Assembly: GCA_030144725.1 (NCBI GenBank)
Contig: JASKMD010000030.1
Span: 2,892,396 to 2,956,395, forward strand
DNA from: Haematococcus lacustris
Lineage: Eukaryota > Chlorophyta > Chlorophyceae > Chlamydomonadales > Haematococcaceae
Length of the DNA: 64,000 nucleotides
Direction: 5' to 3'
Shown: one piece after another, positions 19,870-32,515 of the stretch
Position numbering within the stretch: position 1 is the first letter of the stretch
How the letters are laid out: the number at the start of each line of letters is the position of its first letter
Made by a program: the position numbers and the translations under genes
Notes under the pieces: model-generated
Seen by the model: only the letters and a program-made list of their open reading frames with translations
What the model was told of the DNA's origin: nothing
The model's database searches: none

Positions 19870-22800
19870 CTAGAATGGAGGTGGCGGAGGCGGCGGCCGC
19901 CGGACAGTGGTCTTAGAGCGGGGTGGGGGCGGTCTCTTGCCCGGTATGGGTGGGCGTGGTGCAGGTGGCTTAGGGCTGCTTTGGATACTGGGAGATGGTG
20001 GTGGCTGTGGTGGTTGTGGAGACGGAGGAGGAGGTGGCGGGGAGGGGGGAGGGGAGGGTGGGGGGAGGGGAGGGAAGGGGGAGGGTGGGGAAGGAGAGGG
20101 AGGAGGAGAGGGCGGGAGCAGAGGTGGGGAGGGAGGTGGCGAAGGCTGGAAGGCAGCACAGTCTGGGTCATCTAGGTCCATCAACCCGTCACAATCGTTG
20201 TCCAGACCGTCGCCACACTGCACTGCCCCACTCTCGCTGGTGGCACTGGGCCGGCACACCGACACTGTCGCTGATCCATTGGATGGCACGCCCAGCAGCC
20301 TGACGACCAGCCCACTACCATACTGCAGCTCTGCCCACGACACAGGCTGCGGCTTGGATGTGTCGGGCTGCAGCAGGGCCATGAGGTAGGTGTCGCTGTC
20401 GTCCCGCTGGTTAATAGGGTCAAACCTGCATGCATGCAGTGCTTTCCATGACCATGCAGCTTGGTGGAAAGTTAAGCACCAAGAGCCCGGTGATGCAGCC
20501 TGGACTGCCCTGTTAGCTCACTAGGCAGGGGCAGCAAGGGGCAGGGAAACACGAACGTCCCAATGCCTACCCATGTACATGCAGCCTGCCCGCATACAGG
20601 CTGGCTGGCCGACTCACAAGTGAATCAGCAGGCCATTGCCATAACCGGGCATGGCAGTGTCATAGACGGCGGTGTCGGGTCGCCAGCTGATCCAGAACGT
20701 GTGGGGGCTAGTAAGCGTGGGCGCGGCTTGGCTGGCGCCACCAACAGAGCTTGGCGAACTATTGCTGTCCAGTCGCAGTTGGGACAGGCGACGACTCGTT
20801 CGCCGCACCGCCCCGCTGCCCGTGAACTGAGCAGGCGGAGCTGGTGAGGGCGGGGTGAGAGACGGGACGGCCCAGTCCGTGGTGACCGACAAGAAGCTGC
20901 GGCGGGCAGACAGCTGCGATGGCAGGGAGTAGATGCGCGTAGTCCCCGGCGTGAGGGTACGAGAGTCGATTGCGTCCACGGCCTGAGACCAGCCCATCTG
21001 CCATGCGTGCGGCGCGTTGAAGCAGCGGCGCTGGCAGCAGTATCCCATTGCGCTGCTCCAGTCGCAGTGGCTGCAGGCGTTGGGATCAACGTCAGGACGT
21101 GTTGTGGTGGGCGCGCCTCTCAGCGTGTTCGAGTGACCCAGCACATAGTTGTGGCCGACCTCGTGCATATAGAGCTGCGCGGCACAGCAAAAGCACATAC
21201 AGCACAAGTGAGGTACATGCAAAGCACTGGATGGAAAGGAAGTGAGTAGAAGTCAGGCCAGCTGACCCAATGCTAACCCATAATAGTGACAGCTCTATGG
21301 AACAGGAATGCCTTTCATTCACCCTTCCTCTCAGGACCACCCACAGGAGAGCAACAAGAGCCAGGTTCCCCACCTGCTGTTGTTGCCAAAAGTCACCAGA
21401 GACCCAGATGTGAGACCAAATAGGCTGCGAGAACCCCACCACAGCGTTTCCAGCCCAGGTGCAGCCAGGCATCCACTGACTCATGTTCTGTGGCATGACC
21501 AGGATATGGTGTCGGTAGCGGTGATGGTTGATGCCCATCACACTCATAACTTGCCTGTGAGCAGAAGAACGAAGATCAGGGCGCAGCATTGATCACCTAA
21601 TGTTTATGGCGCCAATCCCATTTCATGGCAGTCCAATGTCCAATTTCATGGCGCAGTAATGTGAAACTTGCCAGACGCACCTGTCCGCAAACGCTGCGAT
21701 GCGCATCAGGTTGCTACTGCTGCAGACGCGCGCATCCCAGCTGTCACCCGTGTCCGGGTTCACGCCTGAGCAAGGCAGCCGCACAGTGACGACGAGCGTG
21801 TTCTCAGGCGTCATGGCGGCGAGACCCAGGGAGCAGGTGGACCAGTAGTCTTGCAGCGGAGCGCTGCTGTTGAACAGCTGGGCTTTGAAAGCAGCCTCGC
21901 TAGCCACTGGCCCTCCGCCGAGGCCACAAAAGTCCATAAGGTAGAAGATTGTAGACAAGTCTGTGACGACCCTCTGAGTGCGACCGGGAAGCAGGACGGG
22001 GGAGGGCGGGGGTGGCGGGGGGGGCCGGGGGGGCCGCGGAGACACAAGGGAAGGGCTGAAGGCAAGGGCAGGGGCTGTAACCTGTGAGGTGGAGGTGGAG
22101 CTCTGGAGAGGTGATGTGGTGCTTGGAAGCAGCAGAGCGGCTGTAGCTGGGTGGTCGGCTGTGTCAGGGGCGCTACTGAACTCAATGTAGGGCTGTGGGG
22201 TGGATGGGCCAGGCTGGGGGCTGGCAGCTGGCTGGGGCTGTGAAACAGCAGCCTCAGAGGCCTCTAGCATCGTGGCAACACTGTCCCTGCTGTGACGCTC
22301 CGCTCTGACTGACTGGCGGCCCTCTGCCACTGTGCCTGCTAGCTGTAATGCCTCTGGTGCAAGAGAGCCAGCACCAGCTGTCAAGCCTTCGCTGGCTTCG
22401 TCAGCAGTGGAGGTTTCACTCCCTACCCAGCTGACTTCCTTTGGAGGGGAGTCGAGTGGATTGTATGGAGAGGGTGCGGGAGAGGGGCTGACAGGCTGGC
22501 TGAACTGCACTAGCTCAAGCTTGGTGGCCTCAAGAGCAACACTAGGCAGGGCAGCGACCCGCTGGATGGGTGTGGAAGAGGCCTGCTCGCTGGAGGTGGT
22601 GCCTAGGCTCTTTTGTGCTGCTGTGTTGCTGACCCTGCCTTGCACAAGCATCTGAACCAGGTCGCCAGACTGGGTGTCATCAAGCAATGGGCTGTAAGCC
22701 ATTTGGAGCACTGACGATGTGGCAGTGACAAGGACGTAGGACGACTGGTGGTGACCATCAGGGTGCATCTCATCCAGCTGGAGGAGCCGACCTTGCACTT

Positions 22801-22957
22801 CAGCTGCAATGAATGCAGTTCGGTGTGTGAATAAGGGCTGCCTATTGTGGCGGTGCCAAGCAAGGTGCTGTTTACACGCACCTTCAAACGCTTGCCGTCC
22901 GCCGATGCTTACACACCAGCACGCGAGTAGCAGGAATGTCACAGTTGTGGGGTACAT
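19870..22957 (-). CDS. gametolysin-type metalloprotease (peptidase M11) with Pro-rich tail
   Basis: Secreted zinc protease of the family that degrades the Chlamydomonas/Volvox cell wall. Exons 21681-22957, 21374-21554, 20618-21174 and 19870-20425 join in phase to 856 residues. A signal peptide (MYPTTVTFLLLACWCVS) opens the protein, followed by a propeptide-like region and a Ser/Pro-rich linker. The M11 domain begins near RTQRVVTDLSTIFYLMDFCG and includes QVMSVMGINHHRY and the zinc site HEVGHNYVLGH. Then comes a Cys/Asp motif CGDGLDNDCDG typical of these proteins, and a tail rich in PSPPPSPP. In the zinc site the third His is in place but the usual metzincin Gly (HExxHxxGxxH) is Val, with Gly two residues later. 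Start chosen at the ATG giving the signal peptide. The stop follows the Pro-rich run. Neighbours are unrelated. Confidence 0.9.
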
Positions 22958-23579
22958 TAGTGCACAGCCTGCGCGTCACGTAAACAGCTTGATTGTATGA
23001 TGCTGGGATGCTGGAGGTGATGCGGAACGGCGACATCCATGTACAGTTACGTGCAGATGGCCAACGCCGCCCACCAGGCCCACCTTCTCAGTAGCTCCAC
23101 ACGTCTCGAGAATGCTGCAGCTTGGCTGCGGTGGTCTGACCTCAATAGTACAGAGGTGACCTGTAGGTTACGACCTGGGCGAGACTGTGTGTCACCCGTG
23201 CGTAGCACTACCTCCGCAGCCGTGAAGAAGCTGTGTATGCCACTCACTAGCCAGGCTCGATGCCGCACGCATATAACCGCCATACTGTTTGAAATAGCAC
23301 ACAAACACACTTCCTGTGTCCTTACAAATTACATCCCGACGCATCACAGCCCGACGCTCAGCATTCGGCGTGCATTGTCCGGCAATTGGCACTACTTGAC
23401 AATGAAGGGTATCAGCGATCCAGCTGTCACAAGAATGGGAGCGGCCTCTCACGGTCTGTGGCCAGCTGCTGTTGGCTCTCAAAAGCTAAGCAGCAGGACC
23501 AGCCTAAACTTCAAGCAGGCCTCCTGCTGTTCCAGCAATGATCAATCACGCATGCGAATGACTTGCTGCAACAGCTACT
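22958..23579. other. 5' flank of the metalloprotease gene
   Basis: Non-coding by my reading; it separates the divergent start at 22957 from the outer end of the KDZ element at 23580. It should contain the protease promoter, but no motif stands out. Confidence 0.4.
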
Positions 23580-24256
23580 GGGCAACGTGACCCTATGCAC
23601 TGCTGTGTGTGGCTCTCACTCCTAGCTGGTGCCCTCAGCTCTTGTTCACGCACACCCTTCCTGGAGGGTGAATGTGTGCAGTTAGCTATCGCTGCCTCTC
23701 TTGGCCAGGCCTGCTCGGGTTTGGCATGACAGAGTGATCAGCCTCAGCAGCAGGTGGAGCTGCTGGCCAGTGGTGACCACCCTGCCTTGTATGCCGGGCA
23801 TGCCATGCAGTCTGTGCAAGTGGCTAAGGCCCTGTGCTGTGTCAAGGCGGTGTGCATCCTGCAGTCTATGCTGGCTTTGACAGCTTTTTTGCTGTCCGCA
23901 CAGAAGTACTAGCCACCCACTTCTCCTGGGTTTGCTGGTGCTGCATCATTATCTTCTGCCAGGCTCAAGAGCCCAGTCAGCAGCACGCCCTAGGCCGCAG
24001 GTGGGCTGCCCAGAGGAGGGGAGACAGGATATGATTTGAGGTGTAAAGGCCAGGAGCGGCCTCCTTTGCTCATGCTGTGGCTGTGTACCCACGTGTTAGC
24101 TCGTGGTCCTGTCACCTCTGGAATAATCATTGGCGCCCACTGTCTTTCGTACCTCGCCCTCCATACGCATTCCTTGGACGTACTCTGGTGAGGAACCTGG
24201 CGCGCTGTTGCGCTGCACGAGCAATCGCGCAAGCCGCTCGACAGGCGACTGGCCGC
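23580..24256 (+). repeat. KDZ left TIR, outer part
   Basis: Inverted match to 34867-35543, nearly identical over its length. It ends at GGCCGC, immediately before the nested palindromic element. Confidence 0.85.
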
Positions 24257-27200
24257 CCTCCTTACAATAACTTGACGCAAGTGTGATGTCGGCCACACTA
24301 CACATCACCAGCGCACCCAACACATAGCGTCAGGGCTTGCACAAGTTCAGCACTTCGGACCGTGCCCAGAAAGCACCACAGTAGCCACTTCAAACGCAGA
24401 CCCTCGCTCCGCCCGCCAGCAAAGCAGCGTCGACCAGCGCCCTGCTGTCGTATTGAGTGGAGCCGCCGCAAGAACAGCAGAGAGAAGCAGGATGCTGACT
24501 TGGGGCGAGTAAGTACCCGCTGCGTACGTCATCGGCAGGCTGACTACTTCTCACACCGTGCTCAATGCTGGTGCGCAGTGTCGGCAAGTTTGTGCTCGCG
24601 TTCTTTCTGCCTCCCCTGGGCGTCCTTACAGAAACGGAACGGCTGAACAAGACTTTCTGGTAGGAGTGGCCTCCACATCAGCAAGGGTGTGCCGGGACAA
24701 GGACAGCTGTGTGGCAATGTGTACAGTTCATATAGCTTCTAGGGACTGTGACCCTCGCCTTAAGGCAGTGTCAGGAGTTTGCCATCATGCTCAGCACAAT
24801 GTGACGAAGTTCCTACGTACTTTGCTCGCAGGATCAATGTCTTGTTGACGCTGTTGGCATGGCTTGTAAGTGGCAGGCATAACTGAGCCCAGCATTGTAG
24901 CCCTGCCCTGGTACACTTGGCTGTTCCTGTGTGCTGCCAGACCTTGCATAAGCAAGAGCCAGCTCGCCATGCGTTAGCCGGCTGCAAGTTGTACTCCATG
25001 TCCCTGCCGTGACAAGTGGTTTTGCATACCTACCAGCATGCTCACAGCTCAGCCAAGCTGCACACCAACCCATGGGCACTGCCAGTGTTATGCGCAAGAT
25101 AGCTCTGCCTTGCATGCCGCTGATGCTGTGTAGCCTGGCGTCATCCACGCCTTCTACGTCATCCTCAAGTACTAAGCGGGGCTACACAAGGCTGGACTGC
25201 CATCATACCCAAAGCCGGCCCAGACCACACTGGCTGTGTAGCTCCTGGTCCTGACCAGGCCATTCATCCAGCTGGCGTCACGAAGGACACTGGGCTTGCG
25301 TGTTCATTGTAGTGTTGTGTTGTGCATCACTACCCTCAGCTTGTGTCAGCCAATATATGCCTGCACATCCTAACATGCATACGCGCGCACCCAGTTTGTA
25401 CCATTACACTCATTGTTGCTGTCGTGAACTAAAGTCAATGCAAGGTTAGTGCACTCTCGGACATAGCGGATGTTGTGCACTGCATATCCAGTTTCTTGTT
25501 GTTCAGTTGTCACCACCCAAATGACTTATCGATCGTTTGTCAAGAGCATTCCGCAAAGATATGTGGCTTGGGGTAGTTGAGGCAGTATCCCAGCGCGTTG
25601 TGCCCCATGCATCTACGCATATGTATGTGCGCAACTACGGCAGTCGGTGCAATTATAGTATACCTTGCGCACAACAACTTTAGCTCGTCCCGGGCGCCAA
25701 GAACGGCAATAAGCCCGCAGTATCAAGGCGGAATAAGAGCAAGGGTACTGAATAGCACAGCAGCAGTGAAGGAACAGGCGAAGAAGCAGTACCATAACAG
25801 TGCCAACATGGTAACAGCTGTAACAGGGCAAAGCATGTTGCTACAGGTTGGGTGCAGCAAATGATGAACATGTGGCCGCCCAGGAGCATTTAGGCAGGCA
25901 TTATGCGTATCAAGTGCATTATGAATAGGCACACTTTTTGGCCATGCTAACCCCGCCCTTTCACCTGCTGAGATCCTCAATCACCCCGCACCTGCTGCTG
26001 CCCGTGCTTGAGCATCCGTACACCACCAGCAATGCAGAAAGAAAAGAGAAAGAAAGAAATGGACTCTCGTTGTCTGCCTTCCCGTTGTCCCCCCCTTTCA
26101 GCCCTAGCCACAACCACCCCACCCCGCCACCCCCTGCTCCCTCTCCCCCTCACATCCCATCCCAGACCAGCTAAAGCAACCTCTGCTTGCCATTTGGCAG
26201 CCGGTCATTGACCCGCTTGTAGCCCTGCTGGTACTCCTTGCCAACGGGGGGCAGAGCCTCCAAGCCCTCATAGCTGCACTGCTCCAGGGGGCATTGCATG
26301 CTCTCCCCAATGCGCTGGAAGTTCAGGCATCCGTTGGTGTCCCGGTCCAACCACATGCCCCATGGGGGTCCTGGGGTTGTTGGGACTGGGCCAGGTGGGG
26401 GCTGGGGTAGGGGGAGGGGGGTCCTGGGCAGCGAGAGGGGCAGGGGGGTCCTGGGCAGGTGCCTGGGGATCCTGGGCAAGTGGGTGCTGAGCTGGGGCAG
26501 GGGGGTCCAGGGCAGGGGGGTGCTGAGCTGGGGGAGGGGGAGGGGGGTTGGGCGGCACCTCATGGCACCACAACAGGCCCCAACATACTTAGCATGCCGC
26601 TGGCTCTTGGCTGGGCGTACCAGCCGCTGATTGCCCTGGCCTGCTCATGATCATGAAGATGCAACTGCTTGACACCATCCAGCTGGCTTGTGATGGCAAC
26701 ATACGACATGGATGGGATGGATGGGGTCTCCTCACTTCACTCCCTCCCACTCCACTCCTCCATCTTGCACTCTGCGACACAGTGTGTGCCCCATGTTAGG
26801 GTGCTTCAGGATGGCCTGGTGCGGCAAGGCAGGAGAAGTAAGGCAGGAGCAGGAGCTGGTGGGCCTGATGCTTTAGGGTAGGCATGACAAGACAGGAGCA
26901 TGAGCAGGCATAAGCACGAGTGTTGCATGAAGGTAATCAGCTGCGAGATATTGGCAGTGTGAGGCAAACCCTTTGTGACGCAGACTACAGCCATAATCAC
27001 ACGCCAGCTGCCTTTTCCTGCTGCACGCCATTCGCTTAATGATAGCTAACAGTGCAGCGCACCCCCTCACATCCGTATTTGTCGTAAAGGGAGCAGCGGG
27101 GTGGGGCATGCACAGCCATCAAGCCAAGCACAAGGCCATACTGTCTGCACAGTAACCGCGACGCCGGCATGAGCTGAAAGGGAGGATTAGTGGGCAAGGT

Positions 27201-29019
27201 GGCATGGTAATAGAAGACATCACCAGCAGGGCAAGCAATGCAGCAGGTAGGTGCGGTGAAGGTGAAGTGCAGTTTCTAACCAACGATAAAGATAAGAAGG
27301 GCCAGAGATGTTGGCGCTTCTTGTTGCTCATCCTACCCCAAGCCACATATTTTAACGGAGTGCTCTTGAAAAACTTGCTAGTGGTGTAAGGATGATTAAG
27401 CACGGGAAGCGGTGGTAGCAGGGTGCTTGGGGAACTCAGCATGTGAAAGGGCGGGCGCAAAATGTGTGTCATAACGCTGCAAATGTTCATCGGATACTGT
27501 ACCCAACCTGTGGCAGTATGCTTCGCCCTTTTCCAGTTGTTGCCAGATTGGCACTGTCATGCTACTGCTTCCTCGATTGTTCCTTCACTCCTGCCGTGCT
27601 ATTTCGTACCACTGCTCTTCCTTTGCGCCAACTATTTCAGCCTACTATTGTAATTGCGCTGAGCGCGGGATGCACGGGGCACTACGCGCTGGGATACAGC
27701 CTCACCTATCCCAAGCAACATATTCTTGCGGAATGCTCTTGACAAATGATCGTTTGTGTGATGACAACTGAACAACAAGGAATTGGATATGCAGTGCACA
27801 ACATCCGCTAAGTCCGAGATAGTGCACTGACCTTGCATTGACTTTAGTTCACGACAGCAGCAATGAGAGTAATGGTACAAACTGGGTGCGCACGTATGCA
27901 TGTCAGGATGTGCAGGCATATGTGGGCTGACACAAGCTGAGGGTAGTGATGCACAACACAACACTACAATGAACATGCAAGCCCAGTGTCCTTCGTGACG
28001 CCAGCTGGATGAATGGCCTGGTCAGGACCAGGAGCTACACAGCCAGTGTGGTCTGGGCCGGCTTTGGGTATGATGGCAGTCCAGCCTTGTGTAGTCCCGC
28101 TTAGTACTTGAGGATGACGTAGAAGGCGTGGATGACGCCAGGCTACACAGCATCAGCAGCACACAACGCAGAGCTATCTTGCGCATAACACTGGCAGTGC
28201 CCATGGGTTGGTGTGCAGCTTGGCTGAGCTGTGAGCATGCTGGCAGGTATGCAAAACCACTTGTCACGGCAGGGACATGGAGTACAACTTGCAGCCGGCT
28301 AACGCATGGCGAGCTGGCTCTTGCTTATGCAAGGTCTGGCAGCACACAGGAACAGCCAAGTGTACCAGGGCAGGGCTACAATGCTGGGCTCAGTTATGCC
28401 TGCCACTTACAAGCCATGCCAACAGCGTCAACAAGACATTGATCCTGCGAGCAAAGTACGTAGGAACTTCGTCACATTGTGCTGAGCATGATGGCAAACT
28501 CCTGACACTGCCTTAAGGCGAGGGTCACAGTCCCTAGAAGCTATATGAACTGTACACATTGCCACACAGCTGTCCTTGTCCCGGCACACCCTTGCTGATG
28601 TGGAGGCCACTCCTACCAGAAAGTCTTGTTCAGCCGTTCCGTTTCTGTAAGGACGCCCAGGGGAGGCAGAAAGAACGCGAGCACAAACTTGCCGACACTG
28701 CGCATCAGCATTGAGCACGGTGTGAGAAGTAGTCAGCCTGCCGATGACGTACGCAGCGGGTACTTACTCGCCCCAAGTCAGCATCCTGCTTCTCTCTGCT
28801 GTTCTTGCGGCGGCTCCACTCAATACGACAGCAGGGCGCTGGTCGACGCTGCTTTGCTGGCGGGCGGAGCGAGGGTCTGCGTTTGAAGTGGCTACTGTGG
28901 TGCTTTCTGGGCACGGTCCGAAGTGCTGAACTTGTGCAAGCCCTGACGCTATGTGTTGGGTGCGCTGGTGATGTGTAGTGTGGCCGACATCACACTTGCG
29001 TCAAGTTATTGTAAGGAGG
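24257..29019. mobile_element. nested palindromic element carrying a RuvC-III-like relic
   Basis: The ends CCTCCTTACAATAACTTG (24257) and its reverse complement (to 29019) open inverted arms of about 1.6 kb: 24257-25870 against 27480-29019. Identity is near perfect outside and drifts inward, with a further weak match 25960-26030 against 27385-27440. The core holds a minus-strand relic with LDRDTNGCLN. The arms' open frames (for example 24834-25148 and its mirror 28128-28442) match no family I know. It interrupts the left KDZ TIR. The uninterrupted site at 34860-34866 has a single AAGGAGG, whereas here that heptamer flanks both ends in opposite orientations. Confidence 0.7.
26171..26563 (-). 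pseudogene. C-terminal relic with a TnpB/Fanzor-like RuvC-III motif
   Basis: A Pro-rich linker (LPRTPLPLPQPPPGPVP) leads into MWLDRDTNGCLNFQRIGES, then LEALPPVGKEYQQGYKRV and a stop after GKQRLL. The DRDxN spacing resembles the third RuvC motif of TnpB/Cas12f and eukaryotic Fanzor nucleases. The zinc ribbon and the RuvC-I and RuvC-II motifs were not found upstream on this strand, so at best this is the end of such a protein. It lies in the centre of the nested palindromic element. The same C-terminal block occurs at 36930-37173. Confidence 0.45.
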
Positions 29020-29612
29020 CAGTTAAGTCTCCCGGTCACACACATCCCTCCCAGGGACATCTGAGCAGCACCTGAGAGGGATGCCACCTCCAAACGGCTT
29101 CCCTTGCGCCGTAGAGCCTACCCAACTATCGCGCAAGCCATCAGCGTCGAAGGCGTCGCTGTAGGTTCCAAAAAGGCTGGTCAGCCTGCTTCGCGGCTCG
29201 CAACCTGTACCCACATCAGCCACAGGTGTGGTTAGCACTGTGGTGCAAGCTTAACAACATCAGTCGATGGCATCGCAGCCTAGCAGCGGTTACAGCAGGC
29301 GGTTACGGATGGCTTGCACATTGCAGGTACAATGTCCGGGCTGGTTGAGAGGCAGGACCGTTGTTGGCGGTGCCCCAATACGCCCCGGATTAGATACTCC
29401 AGCTCCCAGTACAGGCCGAAGACGTCGCGACCAGTCTCCACCACGCGCGAACACAGCAACGCAGCGTGCCACAAAGCAGAAATCAGACGAGCACCAGCCA
29501 GAGCAGGAGCATGAGGAGCAACAGGAGGAGCTGCATGAGGAGCAGCAACAAACACAACAGCATGAGCGCCAGCAGAGGCAAGATAGTAGTGTTTGGGGAG
29601 AGAGGAAAGCAC
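29020..29612 (+). repeat. KDZ left TIR, inner part
   Basis: Inverted match to 34261-34859. The transposase start codon at 29267 lies inside it, so the first residues (MASQPSSGYSRR) are also found on the minus strand in the right TIR at 34612. Confidence 0.8.
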
Positions 29613-31789
29613 GTTTGAATGAGGAGTGGCGAAAGCTCATCCCCATCATGCGCCACTCCTACATTGATGCTTCTCCAGCATTGCAGCAATGTCATCTAGA
29701 CGAGGGCAAGCTCGTCCAAAACCATGTGCAAATGAAGCTGGACTGTGCGTGGGAGGGGCATGCCTGCTGTTGCTTAGGACCGGTACCAAGCAGCGCCATG
29801 CTGGAGCCTTATGCCAAGGGCCCACTGCCAGCTGAGTATGTGAGTTGTGACCATCGTGTACCAGTCTCCATTCCTCGTTGGTGGTGTACAACCTGCAACC
29901 AGAAGGTCATGCCTGACTTCATTCTCGTTGGTTGTTTTCCCAGCACCCCGCAAAGGCCTGGCTTGCTTTTCAGCCACACCCTTCTTGAACTTCTCTCTGT
30001 CTTGCAGAGCCAGGATGGTGTCTCCATGTCAGGTGTGATTCCATGCTGTAACTTGAGCAGCCTTTGCAAGCACATATCTACGTCCTAAAGCTCGTGCCCA
30101 CAATGCCCTTTGCAGTGTTTGCTAATGCATTGGATGCCTCACACCGGCCATACAGCCTGTACCCTGTTGACAGCTGCCAGAGCGTTGAACAGCCGGAGCA
30201 GCCAGAGCGGCAACAACACGTGGAGCTGCCATTGAAGCCGATGTGTATCACAGCCGAGGTTTTGATGGAGGCGCACTGCAACTGGCTGCGCACCACAGAC
30301 CGTGTCGCCCTCCTGGCAAACTTGTTGCCTGACTTCCAGCCTGGTGGCCCCTTGGCAGATTGCCCATGTTGTGCAGGTACGTGATAGTGTTCTCTTAGTA
30401 CTGCCATGCAAGTACATGCATTTCCAATCATGCATCCCAAAGCTTGTTTCCATGCATGTGTAGGATCAAGCGAGACACAGAACGATGGCTACAACTACTG
30501 CTTGTGTGGTGATGCAGTCTCCAAGCTCAGCAGCTACTCCGGTGTCGGCCAGGCCACCACCGCCATACAGCCGCACCTAAGCAGCCATCTGGACTGCAAT
30601 GGGTTGGAGGGTGATGTCCAGAGGCGCTTCAAAAGTGGAGAGCTGTCCCTGAACCATCTGCTTGGCACTACCGCTGGTGGACCACATGACGATGATTGCG
30701 CAACCAACTTGTCTTGCTCAAGACCGGAAGTCAGCAGTAGGAGTGGGCCTGTCAGCGTGCATGGTCTGGTCGGCTTCTGTTGCTGCCATGGTGTACCTGC
30801 GCTTGACTTGTTCTGCAACATGCCCACACCGGAGCAGTTCGCGTTCTATTTGCTGGCCCTTACCGCCGTCATGGCTTTCAGCTGCAGGGTTGACTTCTAC
30901 ATCGACTTTGGATGCCGCTTGAAGGTGAGGAAGCAACAGCGGGTTGTCAGCTTAGGGTAGAGGGTGCAATAGTGTGAGTGCAAAAAGATGCAAGATGTAT
31001 GGAGCATGCCTGCAACATGCTTGGCCTGGTATGTGCCTTTGCTGCTTTACCATTCTGCCAGATCACTTGGGCGCGGTATGTCGAGGCTGTGGGACTACCA
31101 GCTAGCTGGAAGGACGCGCGCATCATGGTCAATTGGATGCATGGGGCCTCCCACAACCAACGCTGTCAAGTGCAAAACAACGGCCGCCATCAGGCTGGCG
31201 CAGGCTGGCGGTATGGCGAGCAATGCGAGCAGTTGTGGAGTATGCTGAAGGTAAGCAAGGCAGATATGCAGCGAGGACTGTTGTTGTTGAAGGCAGAGAA
31301 GATTGCTGCGTGAGTCAATGACAGCTTCACCACAACCAGCCAGCCAGTTTGTTGTTTGTGTGTGTGTCATGCTATCATCATGACAGCCCTCATCATCTAC
31401 CCATACTGCTAACAATAAGCTAACATCATGCCGCCTTGCATGCATATAGGTGCCACTTCAAAATTGAGAGCCTTGTGGCAGATGTTATGCAGCTTCAGGC
31501 AGCCAAGGCCCGTGAGAGCCCCAGTTGCAAGGAGACGAAGACATTGGCCAAGGCGCAGGCACGCAAGAGAGCACAGGCCAAGGAGGAGTTGTTGTGCATG
31601 GCTGAGTGGCAGGCGCTTGGCACATCCCAGCAGCCTGCAGCCTTGCGGCTCCAGGAGGCTGTCATCGGCTGCATGGTGGCGGGTACAGCCCCACCATGGG
31701 TACAAGACTCGTCGACATCAGGGGCTGTCACCCTGCACCATGGCAATTCTATGTGGCGCAGCATATGGCATGGTTTGCCAAGGAATTGA
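29267..31789 (+). CDS. KDZ-family transposase
   Basis: Exons 29267-30032, 30116-30376, 30464-30924, 31062-31309 and 31450-31789 join in phase to 691 residues with no internal stop. The N-terminus is basic and Gln/Glu-rich, then a Cys-containing N-terminal KDZ segment (IPRWWCTTCNQKVMPDFILV, GLLFSHTLLELLSVLQSQDG). The RNase-H-like core reads YCLCGDAVSKLSSYSG (first Asp), VHGLVGFCCCHGVPALDLF, RVDFYIDFGCRLK (second Asp) and WMHGASHNQRCQVQNNGR followed by GEQCEQLWSMLK (Glu). These are the conserved blocks of Kyakuja-Dileera-Zisupton transposases. At 691 residues it is shorter than many relatives, so an exon may be missed. It looks potentially functional and reads inward from the left TIR. Confidence 0.8.
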
Positions 31790-31896
31790 AGCGAGCAGCT
31801 CGATTGCAGTGGGAGTAGTGTGGTTGTGTGCTTGTCTGTCCCTAACCCAAACGTGTCTAGCAAGGCGCTGTTAGCTGTCGTTGTAAAGAGCCGGAC

Positions 31897-32148
31897 AGCC
31901 CCCAAGTAACTCCCACCCATACATCCCGGCTGCAGCCCCCAAGTAACTCCCACCCATACATCCCGGCTGCAGCCCCCAAGTAACTCCCACCCATACATCC
32001 CGGCTGCAGCCCCCAAGTAACTCCCACCCATACATCCCGGCTGCAGCCCCCAAGTAACTCCCACCCATACATCCCGGCTGCAGCCCCCAAGTAACTCCCA
32101 CCCATACATCCCGGCTGCAGCCCCCAAGTAACTCCCACCCATACATCC
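31897..32148 (+). repeat. 37-bp minisatellite, about 7 copies
   Basis: The unit begins CAGCCCCCAAGTAACTCCC and ends CATACATCCCGGCTG. Copies are almost identical. It lies just after the KDZ transposase stop, between the two convergent element genes. Confidence 0.9.
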
Positions 32149-32515
32149 CAAGTACATGCTCCCAAGCCGCCATACGCATGTGACTGCTCCCACTGTCCTC
32201 TGTATTAGGCGACGCGCCTCATTTGACGGGTTTACATTTATTACATGTTCTTCGAGCACCCGGCCCTAAAGTGGGTTACAGGAAGTACCAAGACCCAGGA
32301 GGGGGGGCGTTTGCACCTTTGTTATTGCACTTACAGGGGGACACAACGCCTAACGGCTTAAGCGGTGTGAGCCATCAATCATCAGGAGGGGGAGCAACCT
32401 AATGGCATCTTCTCTACAAGTCACATCTTGTCCCATCTCAATCCTTGACCTTGTCACATTGTCACCTCCGTCACAGTCAGGTCAGGGCTAAGGTCAGGCT
32501 AGGGTCAGGCAAGGG

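Noticed and set aside
19907..20389. Gly-rich plus-strand frame opposite the metalloprotease tail
   Set aside because: It is the antisense of the Pro-rich tail exon, whose phase and splice sites are well supported.
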